Positions 1 to 6,509 are shown, counted from the first letter of the stretch. The stretch is 9,160 nt of DNA from an uncultured Oscillospiraceae bacterium (GCA_900549675.1 URPG01000066.1:1-9160); one strand, 5' to 3'. Translations and numbers: made by a program. The notes: generated by a model from the sequence alone, not told the origin.

Positions 1-467
1 CCGATTTCAGTCTTTTTTGTAGAAATAATATCCCCTGTATCCATGCCTTCAGCCATAAACATAATGGTGACACCCGTTACCTTATCCCCGTTTAACACGG
101 CACGCTGAATCGGAGCGGCTCCTCGATAAGCCGGTAGCAAAGACCCGTGAACATTGATACAACCGAAGGCCGGAATTTCCAACACTTCTTTCGGCAACAT
201 TTTACCATAGGCCGCTACTACAATCACATCGGGATTGATGTCACGCAGTTTCTGTTGAATCTCTGGCTTTCTAAGGCTGTCGACCTGAAACACAGGAATA
301 TTATGCTGAAGCGCCGCTTCTTTAACAGGCGGAATCTGCAATTTATGTCCACGACCTTTTGGTTTATCCGGTTGACAAAATACCGCACAAACCTCATGCC
401 CTTTTTCAATTAATTTTTCAAAAGAAGGTACGGCAAAATCGGGGGTTCCCATAAACACAATTCTCAT
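1..467 (-). CDS. fmt: Methionyl-tRNA formyltransferase, C-terminal part outside the window
   Basis: This cytoplasmic enzyme transfers a formyl group from 10-formyl-tetrahydrofolate to Met-tRNA(fMet) so that bacterial translation can initiate. The first 155 residues are visible, about half of the usual length of roughly 310; the gene runs off the left edge. The start MRIVFMGTPDFAVPSF is typical of the family. The formyltransferase signature INVHGSLLPAYRGAAPIQ lies at about residues 104-121. Asn105, His107 and Asp143 (in GMDTG) match the catalytic Asn/His/Asp triad of the family. The usual HASLLP is HGSLLP here. I chose the ATG at 465-467 because AGGGGAG (476-482) sits 8 nt upstream; an in-frame ATG at 473 would be too close to it. 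It is the last visible gene of the operon, 59 bp after def, the usual partner in formyl-Met metabolism. Identification is firm. Confidence 0.97.
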   Translation of the reverse strand, partial: MRIVFMGTPDFAVPSFEKLIEKGHEVCAVFCQPDKPKGRGHKLQIPPVKEAALQHNIPVFQVDSLRKPEIQQKLRDINPDVIVVAAYGKMLPKEVLEIPAFGCINVHGSLLPAYRGAAPIQRAVLNGDKVTGVTIMFMAEGMDTGDIISTKKTEI

Positions 468-475
468 GCACATCT

Positions 476-482
476 CTCCCCT
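476..482 (-). promoter_or_regulatory. Ribosome binding site of fmt that decides the start
   Basis: On the minus strand AGGGGAG lies 8 nt before the ATG at 465-467. The alternative in-frame ATG at 471-473 would leave only 2 nt, so the downstream start, which also gives the family-typical MRIVFMGTPDF, is preferred. Confidence 0.75.
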
Positions 483-526
483 TCTAGATTTTTATCGTAA
501 TTTAATGATGAAGCGGATTGAATCAC

Positions 527-1021
527 TCAATCGTCGATTTCAATTTCTCCGCTTTCCAGTTCTTCCTCTGTCAGCATACGGCTGACTTTGGTATCATATG
601 TTATGCCATGCAAATGGTCAATCTCATGACAGAATGCCCTTGCTTTGAAGCCTTCTGCTTCTTGTTCAAACCAATTGCCATTTCGATCCTGCGCCTTCAC
701 TTTTACTTTCATTGGACGTTTTACCAAGCCGAATTTCCCCGGAAATGACAAACAGCCCTCGGCTCCGTTTTGACAGCCTTCCTCCTCTAGGATTTCCGGA
801 TTAACCAATTCTATAACAGGCTCGTCCTCTCCTACTGCAATAATACAAACCTGACGCAGAACGCCCACTTGGACGGCCGCTAAACCTGCACCGTTTGCCT
901 GTTCTAAGGTATCTTTCATATCATCCAGCAATTGATGCAGTCTGTCATCAAACTTTTCTACCAATCTACTTTTTTTCTTTAAGATGGGATCCCCATCTTG
1001 TACAATATTCCGAATTGCCAT
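527..1021 (-). CDS. def: Peptide deformylase (Fe2+/Zn2+ metalloenzyme)
   Basis: It removes the N-formyl group from the starting methionine of nascent proteins at the ribosome, the step that answers fmt next door. From the ATG at 1021 the product is 164 residues, a normal length. All three family motifs are intact: motif I GAGLAAVQVG (44-53), motif II EGCLSFPG (88-95) and motif III HEIDHLHG (132-139). With this start the metal ligands are Cys90, His132 and His136 and the catalytic residue is Glu133, the same numbers as in the E. coli enzyme, which supports the start choice. A GTG at 1030 opens the frame earlier (adding MGC), but it would overlap the ribosome binding site. The acidic tail ends in EIEIDD. 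The gene starts 15 bp after the priA stop, so it is very probably co-transcribed with it. Confidence 0.97.
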   Translation of the reverse strand: MAIRNIVQDGDPILKKKSRLVEKFDDRLHQLLDDMKDTLEQANGAGLAAVQVGVLRQVCIIAVGEDEPVIELVNPEILEEEGCQNGAEGCLSFPGKFGLVKRPMKVKVKAQDRNGNWFEQEAEGFKARAFCHEIDHLHGITYDTKVSRMLTEEELESGEIEIDD

Positions 1022-1029
1022 GCAACCCA

Positions 1030-1035
1030 CTCCTT
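1030..1035 (-). promoter_or_regulatory. Ribosome binding site of def that decides the start
   Basis: AAGGAG on the minus strand lies 8 nt before the ATG at 1019-1021. It overlaps the GTG at 1028-1030, which therefore cannot be the start served by this site. Confidence 0.8.
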
Positions 1036-1036
1036 T

Positions 1037-3466
1037 TTATATCACTTGATACGGATTAACTGCGGCATACACCGACACACCGCTCTGCTTTTTATCCAAC
1101 GCAAAATTCTTCAGCAATGTTGCAATCATACTCCGAAATTCTGCTGTGTTTTTACATTTTATTAAAATTTTATATCGATATTTCCCGCTTACTTTCGCCA
1201 CGGCCGCGGGTGCCGGCTGTAAAACCCGAAGCGGTAAATGAGAATATTCTGCCTTAGCCAATTCTCCAATCATATGAAGAAATATATTGGCACTCTGGCG
1301 AATTTTTTTTTCATTCGTTCCAGAAAATCCAATGACACACAAATCCACAAACGGCGGATATAAAAGTGCCTTGCGAAACTGAATTTCAGCCTCGTAAAAG
1401 CCCTGATAATCCTGTCTGGCCGCCAAAGAAAGATATTCATTCTCAGGATAATAGGTTTGGATCAATGCCATACCTTTATGTTCATGCCGTCCGGCTCGTC
1501 CAACCACCTGCGTAAGCAAATCAAAGGTACGCTCATTACTGCGAAAATCATCACTGAAAAGCATTAAATCCGCTGAAAGTACGCCCACCAAGGTGACATT
1601 GCTGAAATCCAAGCCCTTTGCCACCATTTGCGTGCCTACCATAACATCATAATCCCCTTTAGCAAATTCGTCCAGCTTTTTTTCCAAGCTGTATTTGCCG
1701 GCGGTGGAATCTGTATCAATGCGCAAAATACGGGCATCGGGTAAAAACTCAGCAAGCTCTTCTTCGGCTTTTTGCGTACCTGAACCCCTAAGCTGCATAA
1801 ATTCACTGCCGCAAGCGGGACATTGACTTTTGAAAGGAAGAGAGTATCCGCAATAATGGCACATCAAACGATTGTTGGCAGAATGATACGTCAAAGAAAT
1901 ACTGCAATGCGGACAAGAGAGAACCTCTCCGCATTCTTTGCAGGCAATAAAAGTATGATAGCCTCGTCGATTCAAAAGAATTATCGATTGCTTATGGCTC
2001 ATAAAATTCTCTTGCAGACAAGTTCGCAGCGTCGGACTCATCAATACCCCCGGATTCATCATTTCTTCTTCATTCAAATCGATAAGAGAAACCTCCGGCA
2101 GCTCTGCTTTTCCAAAACGTGCTGTCAATGTATAAAAAGAAAATCGACCCATTTGAGCCGCATGATAGGAAGGAGTAGCCGAAGATAACAGGCATAGTGC
2201 TTGATTTTCTGCACATCGGCGCAGAGCAACTTCTCGAGCATCATATCGTGGGGAAGATTCAGATTTATAAGTATGTTCTTGCTCTTCATCAATGACCACT
2301 AATCCTAAGTTTTGTATAGGGGCAAAAATGGCCGATCTTGTTCCCACAACGATTTTTGCATCCCCACGCTTTACCCTTTTCCATTCATCTAAACGTTCTC
2401 CCAAAGACAGCTTACTATGAAAGACGGCCACTGTTTCTCCAAAAACAGAAGCAAATTGACGAATTGTCTGCGCTGTCAGCGAAATTTCCGGAACCATCAC
2501 GATAATTCCTCTGCCTAACGAATGAACATGCTGCATGAGTTTCATAAAAACGGAGGTTTTTCCGCTGCCTGTAATTCCATGCAGCAAGGCACAGCCGCCT
2601 TTTCCACGATTAAAATCGGCTTTCAGTCCCTCAAAAACTTGCTGTTGTTCCTGCGATAAGACAATATTTTCTTGTTCAGCAATTTGATGATGGATTTCAG
2701 GACGTCTGTAGATTTCACTTTCAAATCGTTCTGCTGCGCCCTTTTCTACAAGCGCTTTTATCACTGCTGAACTCGCACCGGTAAAGTAAGCAAGCTCTTT
2801 CTCTGAAACTGTTCCAACTGCCAATAGAGTTTGATATAACTCAGCCTGTTTTGGTGTAAGTTTTCCTTCAAAATCGGGTATTGCTCGAAGCATTTTTGCA
2901 AAAGCATCCTTTACTTTAGTAGAAGCTTTGTTGGCTTTAATGACAACGCCTTGTTCAATCAGCGCCAATAAATCAGGATTGCTTTCCGTAATGCCAAGCT
3001 CTCGTCCTAAAATCTCAAAAGGCACCATTTTTACTGCCGCATATAAAAAAGAAAGAATCTGCTTTTGCACGCCGGTGTATTGATTGATTTCATCAAAGCC
3101 ATCCTTCAGCATATAGCTGTTTTTTATTTTATAGCCAAACCCCGGAGGAATCATTAGTTTAACAGCATCAAAAAACGTGCAGAAATATCTATCCCTCATC
3201 CAAATTACAAGAGAAATCATCTCCTGTGTCAGCACGGGGGTTTTATCTAAAACATCTAAAATTGATTTGATTTTAGAAAGTTCCTCTTGCGGCGGTTTAT
3301 ACTGAACTCCCAAGATTAATCCCACACGTCCATGGTTCCCGCGTCCAAAAGGCAGAAGCACCCGGACACCCGGCTGAACAAACTCAGCAAATTCAATCGG
3401 CACATGATAAGAAAAAGGCTTATCAAAATGATAAACCGTGTTTTCAACAGCTACTTCTACCCACAT
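1037..3466 (-). CDS. priA: Primosomal replication restart helicase PriA
   Basis: This superfamily 2 3'-to-5' DNA helicase recognises stalled or collapsed forks and reloads the replicative helicase. The product is 809 residues, at the long end of the family. The N-terminal DNA-binding domain covers about residues 1-105 (starting MWVEVAVENTVYHFDKPFSY), followed by a winged-helix region. Walker A GITGSGKT is at 297-304 and the Walker B box DEEQ at 393-396, where the family usually has DEEH. LSSATPS is at about 428-433. Eight zinc-binding cysteines, at 509, 512, 518, 521, 536, 539, 549 and 552, are all present. Helicase motifs GSGTQK (561-566), VGTQMVAKGLDF (610-621) and QVVGRAGR (653-660) follow. 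The ATG directly abuts the rpoZ stop with no clear ribosome binding site, which suggests translational coupling. Identification is certain. Confidence 0.98.
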   Translation of the reverse strand: MWVEVAVENTVYHFDKPFSYHVPIEFAEFVQPGVRVLLPFGRGNHGRVGLILGVQYKPPQEELSKIKSILDVLDKTPVLTQEMISLVIWMRDRYFCTFFDAVKLMIPPGFGYKIKNSYMLKDGFDEINQYTGVQKQILSFLYAAVKMVPFEILGRELGITESNPDLLALIEQGVVIKANKASTKVKDAFAKMLRAIPDFEGKLTPKQAELYQTLLAVGTVSEKELAYFTGASSAVIKALVEKGAAERFESEIYRRPEIHHQIAEQENIVLSQEQQQVFEGLKADFNRGKGGCALLHGITGSGKTSVFMKLMQHVHSLGRGIIVMVPEISLTAQTIRQFASVFGETVAVFHSKLSLGERLDEWKRVKRGDAKIVVGTRSAIFAPIQNLGLVVIDEEQEHTYKSESSPRYDAREVALRRCAENQALCLLSSATPSYHAAQMGRFSFYTLTARFGKAELPEVSLIDLNEEEMMNPGVLMSPTLRTCLQENFMSHKQSIILLNRRGYHTFIACKECGEVLSCPHCSISLTYHSANNRLMCHYCGYSLPFKSQCPACGSEFMQLRGSGTQKAEEELAEFLPDARILRIDTDSTAGKYSLEKKLDEFAKGDYDVMVGTQMVAKGLDFSNVTLVGVLSADLMLFSDDFRSNERTFDLLTQVVGRAGRHEHKGMALIQTYYPENEYLSLAARQDYQGFYEAEIQFRKALLYPPFVDLCVIGFSGTNEKKIRQSANIFLHMIGELAKAEYSHLPLRVLQPAPAAVAKVSGKYRYKILIKCKNTAEFRSMIATLLKNFALDKKQSGVSVYAAVNPYQVI

Positions 3467-3679
3467 TTAAATATCTGAATTCAAAATATCGGGTTCAATA
3501 ATCTTATATTTATGTGCCACAAAATCCTGCACGGCTAAATCAACAGGCTTTTCAACCATATCTTCGCCTTTAGCTTCTAATTCTTCTGTAATTTCGCGGG
3601 CGCGCTTTGCTACCGCAATCACCAAAGAATAATAGCTTTTGTGTGGGGTTGTAATAATATTTTCAGAAGGTTTTAACAT
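3467..3679 (-). CDS. rpoZ: RNA polymerase omega subunit
   Basis: This small subunit binds the C-terminal end of beta-prime and helps RNA polymerase assemble and stay stable. The product is 70 residues, normal for Bacillota. The core YYSLVIAVAKRAREI (about 16-30) matches the conserved YSLV-AKRAR block of the family, and KPVDLAVQDF (44-53) matches the conserved KPV block that begins the second conserved helix. The ATG lies inside the end of gmk, overlapping it by 7 nt in another frame. AAGGAG at 3690-3695 is 10 nt upstream. The TAA stop is immediately followed by the priA ATG. In B. subtilis coaBC lies between these genes; here it does not. Confidence 0.93.
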   Translation of the reverse strand: MLKPSENIITTPHKSYYSLVIAVAKRAREITEELEAKGEDMVEKPVDLAVQDFVAHKYKIIEPDILNSDI

Positions 3680-4278
3680 GATAACAGGACTCCTTTTATA
3701 AATGTATTTTTATTTTTCTTAAGCCTTTCGGCGGTCATAATCGCGTTCATCTCTTCCACAGCATCTTCTAAATGTTGATTGACAATCACATAATCGCATT
3801 CGTTTGCATAGGGAATTTCTTTTCGTGCGGTCTGCAAGCGTCCTTGAATCACATCTTCCGTTTCTGTGCCCCTGTTACGCAGACGTTCTTCCAAAACCTG
3901 CATAGAAGGGGGCAAAATGAAAATCGATATTGAATCCGGCAATAAGCGTTTCACCTGTGCGCCGCCCTGCACCTCAATTTCCAAGATGACATCATAACCT
4001 TCATCTGTCCATTTCTCAACAGCGGTTTTGGGCGTGCCGTAATAATTCCCGCAATACTCGGCATATTCGAGCATTTCACCTTTTTGAATCATTTGTTCAA
4101 ATTGCTCTTTGCTGACAAAAAAATAGTGTTGACCGTGAATTTCGCCCGGTCTAGGTTTGCGGGTAGTGGCTGAAACAGAAAATTTAGCCTGCGGGTTTTG
4201 TTCAATAACTTGTTTTAAAATACTGCCTTTGCCGCCACCGGAAGGTGATAAAACAACAAAGACGACACCTTTTTTCAT
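3673..4278 (-). CDS. gmk: Guanylate kinase
   Basis: It phosphorylates GMP (and dGMP) to GDP with ATP in the cytoplasm, an essential step of GTP and dGTP supply and of recycling after (p)ppGpp synthesis. The product is 201 residues, typical for the family. The P-loop SPSGGGKGS spans 11-19, with Ser where many members have Gly at the first position; SxPSG versions also exist in the family. The GMP-binding region follows: SVSATTRKPRPGE (34-46), with the guanylate kinase signature continuing through HYFF (51-54), EYAEYCGNYYGTP (71-83) and EIEVQGG (100-106). The lid/LID-arginine region ERLRNRGTE is near 130-139. GGAGG (4286-4290) sits 7 nt before the start. Its ATG overlaps the remA stop as ATGA, and its end overlaps the rpoZ start, so the three genes are probably translated in a coupled way. 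Confidence 0.97.
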   Translation of the reverse strand: MKKGVVFVVLSPSGGGKGSILKQVIEQNPQAKFSVSATTRKPRPGEIHGQHYFFVSKEQFEQMIQKGEMLEYAEYCGNYYGTPKTAVEKWTDEGYDVILEIEVQGGAQVKRLLPDSISIFILPPSMQVLEERLRNRGTETEDVIQGRLQTARKEIPYANECDYVIVNQHLEDAVEEMNAIMTAERLKKNKNTFIKGVLLSC

Positions 4279-4532
4279 ATGTTTGCCTCCGTTTGTACTT
4301 CCCCATTGACTTTGTCTGCTATTTTTTCCGGAGAAAGTGCTGAAATAATCACCGCTGTACTGTCGGTTAGAATGACAGATTTTGTTTTTCTGCCAAACGT
4401 TGCGTCAATCAGCGTATGTTTTTCTTTCGCTTCCTGCACAATTCTTTTAATTGGAGCAGATTCAGGACTGACCACCGCCAAAATTTTATCTTCGGAAACT
4501 AAGTTTCCAAAACCAATATTGACCAATCTCAT
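4275..4532 (-). CDS. remA: RemA/DUF370 family DNA-binding regulator
   Basis: The 85-residue product matches the RemA (YlzA) family. In B. subtilis RemA is a DNA-binding activator of extracellular matrix and osmoprotection genes that assembles into rings. The conserved blocks are all seen: RLVNIGFGN (2-10), VSPESAPIKR (21-30), LIDATFGRKTKSVILTDS (41-58) and the helix SPEKIADKV. The basic GRKTK stretch at 47-51 corresponds to the GRRTR arginines implicated in DNA binding in B. subtilis. AGAGGG (4539-4544) lies 6 nt before the ATG. The stop overlaps the gmk start in ATGA. The position between yicC and gmk is the usual one in Bacillota. Which genes it controls in this organism cannot be told from the window. 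Confidence 0.93.
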   Translation of the reverse strand: MRLVNIGFGNLVSEDKILAVVSPESAPIKRIVQEAKEKHTLIDATFGRKTKSVILTDSTAVIISALSPEKIADKVNGEVQTEANI

Positions 4533-4574
4533 TGATAACCCTCTTTATAACCTCTATATAATAGTCTGTGCCTT

Positions 4575-5453
4575 TTATTCGATATTCTGCACTTGTTCCC
4601 GAATTTTCTCAATCTCGGCTTTAATTTCCACGATTTGATAAGCAATCGACGAATTCATTGATTTAGAGGCAATGGTGTTGGCCTCACGGTTCATTTCCTG
4701 AATCAAAAAGTCGATTTTTCTTCCCACCGGCACATCGGATTCCACCATTTCTTCCAACTGTTTAAAATGACTTTTCAATCGTACGGTTTCTTCGTCCACT
4801 GCTACTTTATCCGCAAACAGAGCAGTTTCTGTTAAAATGCGCTGTTCGTCAATTTGCTTATCCTGCAAGATTTCTTCCAACTTAACACGGAGTCTTTCCT
4901 CATATTGTTTCACGGTTTGAGGAGAAATTTGTTCTATTTTTTCTACAATCTCCATAATATGATCTGCGCGCCTTAAGATATCAGTTTTTAGACGCCTGCC
5001 CTCAGCTTCACGCATCTGAACAAAAGTATCCACGGCTTTTTCAGCTACAAGTTGAACCGAACGGCAAATTTCGTCTTCATTGTCAGGCGTTTTGTGCAAG
5101 GAAAAAATATCAGAATATTTTGACAGCAGTGACAATGAAATTTCTTCTTGAATTCCATATGTCTTTTTTATGTCTTCAAACGCATGAATATAAGCCTCCG
5201 CAAGCGCATGGTTGACCTGTACCTGCACATCACAGCTTTCCATAGTTTCGATTTGAATGAAAACATCCAGCTTACCACGGGATATCCGGCTTTGCAGATA
5301 GGTTTTGATAGGGTCCTCCAAAAAGAGATATCCCCTAGTGACCCGCTGTGAAACTTCAAAAAATTTGTGATTCACGGCTTTGATTTCCACGGTGATATGT
5401 CTGCCTAGAATCGTTTCTTCATGCCTGCCGTACCCTGTCATACTTTTCAGCAT
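4575..5453 (-). CDS. yicC: YicC/YloC family endoribonuclease
   Basis: The 292-residue product belongs to the YicC family (YloC in B. subtilis), shown in recent work to be endoribonucleases acting in RNA turnover. The length is normal. The N-terminal YicC-N domain starts with the hallmark MLKSMTGYGR (1-10), followed by VEIKAVNHKFFEV (22-34) and RGKLDV (59-64), matching the usual VE-[RK]-[SA]-VN and RGK blocks. The C-terminal DUF1732 domain covers about 209-292 and contains KIDFLIQEMNREANTIASKS, the most conserved stretch of the family, and a final helical tail. It is the first gene of the operon; AGGA-containing TTAGGAA (5461-5467) is about 7 nt upstream, and a promoter lies at 5542-5570. The function follows from family knowledge only. 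Confidence 0.95.
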   Translation of the reverse strand: MLKSMTGYGRHEETILGRHITVEIKAVNHKFFEVSQRVTRGYLFLEDPIKTYLQSRISRGKLDVFIQIETMESCDVQVQVNHALAEAYIHAFEDIKKTYGIQEEISLSLLSKYSDIFSLHKTPDNEDEICRSVQLVAEKAVDTFVQMREAEGRRLKTDILRRADHIMEIVEKIEQISPQTVKQYEERLRVKLEEILQDKQIDEQRILTETALFADKVAVDEETVRLKSHFKQLEEMVESDVPVGRKIDFLIQEMNREANTIASKSMNSSIAYQIVEIKAEIEKIREQVQNIE

Positions 5454-5490
5454 TTTATCATTCCTAACCTATTTTATCTCATGTTTTTTC

Positions 5491-5514
5491 GGTTTCTATT
5501 TAAGAATCGGAACC
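5491..5514. repeat. Imperfect inverted repeat in the yicC leader
   Basis: GGTTTCTATT (5491-5500) and AATCGGAACC (5505-5514) flank a 4-nt TAAG centre. Eight of ten positions are Watson-Crick complementary, plus a G-T pair if the plus strand is transcribed. It lies downstream of the proposed yicC start point, so it could be an operator or a weak leader hairpin, or chance. Confidence 0.3.
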
Positions 5515-5541
5515 CAATATAACACTCTGACATACAGTTTA

Positions 5542-5570
5542 ATTTTAACATTTTCAATGCCTAATTGCAA
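5542..5570 (-). promoter_or_regulatory. Predicted sigma-A-type promoter of the yicC-fmt operon
   Basis: On the minus strand TTGCAA (-35, 5565-5570) and TAAAAT (-10, 5542-5547) are separated by exactly 17 bp. A TGn extended -10 element immediately precedes the -10 box. The expected start point is near 5535, giving a leader of about 80 nt before yicC. The -35 box is itself a palindrome and is the first of three TTGCA elements spaced 11 bp apart. Confidence 0.65.
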
Positions 5571-5591
5571 CTAAATTGCATAATTTTTGCA
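5564..5591. repeat. Three TTGCA elements spaced 11 bp apart
   Basis: ATTGCA (5564-5569), ATTGCA (5575-5580) and TTTGCA (5586-5591) recur at exactly 11 bp, close to one helical turn. The first overlaps the -35 box of the predicted yicC promoter and the others extend upstream of it. This arrangement fits an operator array or an A/T-phased upstream element, but the region is AT-rich and chance is possible. Confidence 0.35.
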
Positions 5592-5647
5592 GTTTGCCTC
5601 TTTTTAATTAAACTTTTTTAAACTTTGAAGGCGGATGAAAATGAATC

Positions 5648-5676
5648 TTGTCTTTTAAAACCGAAACTGTTATGAT
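5648..5676 (+). promoter_or_regulatory. Predicted sigma-A-type promoter of the COG3910 ATPase gene
   Basis: TTGTCT (-35, 5648-5653) and TATGAT (-10, 5671-5676) are 17 bp apart, with TGT directly before the -10 box (extended -10). The start point would be near 5683, leaving a leader of only about 20 nt that is mostly ribosome binding site. It diverges from the yicC promoter, with about 80 bp between the two -35 boxes. Confidence 0.75.
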
Positions 5677-5687
5677 AAAATGAAACA

Positions 5688-5697
5688 AAAGGGGGGG
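5688..5697 (+). promoter_or_regulatory. Unusual poly-G ribosome binding site of the ATPase gene
   Basis: AAAGGGGGGG ends 5 nt before the ATG at 5703. A run of seven G (5691-5697) replaces the usual AGGAGG. The tract can still pair with the anti-Shine-Dalgarno sequence using G-U pairs. Long G runs are prone to slippage, so the spacing could vary between cells. Confidence 0.6.
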
Positions 5698-5702
5698 CTG
5701 TC

Positions 5703-6455
5703 ATGAATTATATTCGCTCAATCAGCAAACGAAAAGACATTTGGCATACACTTGACCACTATGTGCAGGATATTCCCTCTTTGCAAAGCATGAATTCTCT
5801 TTCATTGGAGAGTCCCGTCACTTTTTTTGTAGGGGAAAACGGCAGCGGAAAATCCACTTTGTTGGAAGCGATTGCTGTAAAGTATGGGTTTAATCCTGAG
5901 GGTGGTTCCAAAAATTACAGCTTTACCACGAAAAGCACACACTCCTCCCTATCCGACGCCTTAGAACTGATTAAAGCACCCAAACAAGCCAAAGATGGAT
6001 TTTTCTTAAGGGCAGAAAGTTTTTATAATATGGCCACCTATATGGAAGAAGTGGACGATGACAGAGAAGCAGGAATTTCTTCTCGAGACTATTTAAACTC
6101 TTATTTTGATGGTGTAAGCCCACATGAACAATCTCACGGAGAAAGCTTTCTTTCTTTGGTAAACAACCGTTTTTGGGGCAATGGCATTTATATTTTGGAT
6201 GAGCCCGAGGCGGCTCTATCCCCATCCAGACAATTAACCCTGCTGACATACATCAATCGGTTAGTAAAGCAAAATTCACAATTTATTATTGCGACTCATT
6301 CGCCCATTTTACTGGCATTTCCACAGGCCCTGATCTATAGCTTTGACAACCAATGCATTAAACCCATTGCTTATGAAGAAACAGATCACTATCAAATTAC
6401 TCGCAATTTTTTAAACCACCCCGAAAGAATGCTTCGTATTTTAATGGACGAATAA
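5703..6455 (+). CDS. Small ABC-like AAA ATPase, COG3910 type
   Basis: The 250-residue soluble protein has a complete ABC/SMC-like ATPase core but no membrane segment. Walker A GENGSGKST is at 44-52. The family-typical FFLRAESFYN is at 100-109. A signature-like SHGESF (144-149) stands where ABC proteins carry LSGGQ, Walker B IYILDEPEAALSP is at 162-174 with Asp166 and Glu167, and the switch histidine is His199 in IATHSP. This arrangement matches the COG3910 'predicted ATPase' group, whose cellular role is unknown to me. The absence of a long coiled-coil insertion separates it from SMC and RecN, and no TOPRIM nuclease domain (as in OLD proteins) follows. It stands alone between a divergent promoter and a terminator, so no partner gene is evident. 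The ATPase fold is firm; the function is not known. Confidence 0.88.
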   Translation: MNYIRSISKRKDIWHTLDHYVQDIPSLQSMNSLSLESPVTFFVGENGSGKSTLLEAIAVKYGFNPEGGSKNYSFTTKSTHSSLSDALELIKAPKQAKDGFFLRAESFYNMATYMEEVDDDREAGISSRDYLNSYFDGVSPHEQSHGESFLSLVNNRFWGNGIYILDEPEAALSPSRQLTLLTYINRLVKQNSQFIIATHSPILLAFPQALIYSFDNQCIKPIAYEETDHYQITRNFLNHPERMLRILMDE

Positions 6456-6467
6456 ACTACTCTGTAT

Positions 6468-6509
6468 AAAAAAGCATGAATGAAATTTCATTCATGCTTT
6501 CGTTTTTTT
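6468..6509. terminator. Bidirectional intrinsic terminator between convergent genes
   Basis: Positions 6471-6500 form a perfect 30-bp palindrome (arms AAAGCATGAATGA and its complement around an AATT loop, a 13-bp stem). T7 follows at 6503-6509 for plus-strand transcription, and A6 precedes it at 6468-6473, giving a U-tract for minus-strand transcription. It serves the ATPase gene from the left and the SPFH gene from the right; the SPFH stop codon overlaps the T run. Confidence 0.92.

Noticed and set aside
465..473. ATG at 473 as the start of fmt
   Set aside because: Only 2 nt separate it from AGGGGAG; the ATG at 467 has normal spacing and gives the family-typical N-terminus.
1019..1030. GTG at 1030 as the start of def (three residues longer)
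   Set aside because: It overlaps the AAGGAG ribosome binding site; the ATG at 1021 has an 8-nt spacer and places the metal ligands at the same residue numbers as in E. coli.
4533..4600. A possible internal promoter before remA (TATTAT, TATATA and TATAAA strings)
   Set aside because: The -10-like strings are plentiful in this AT-rich gap, but no matching -35 box at 16-18 bp was found.
4279..4638. A 119-codon plus-strand frame opposite remA and the end of yicC, and similar frames at 1823-2188, 147-413, 518-748, 6706-6909 and 7669-7962
   Set aside because: They are antisense to well-conserved genes, show no family motifs and no convincing ribosome binding site.
5635..5658. A seven-codon frame (plus strand) preceded by a purine-rich stretch, upstream of the ATPase gene
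   Set aside because: It lies upstream of the predicted transcription start and overlaps the -35 box, so it would not be in the mRNA.
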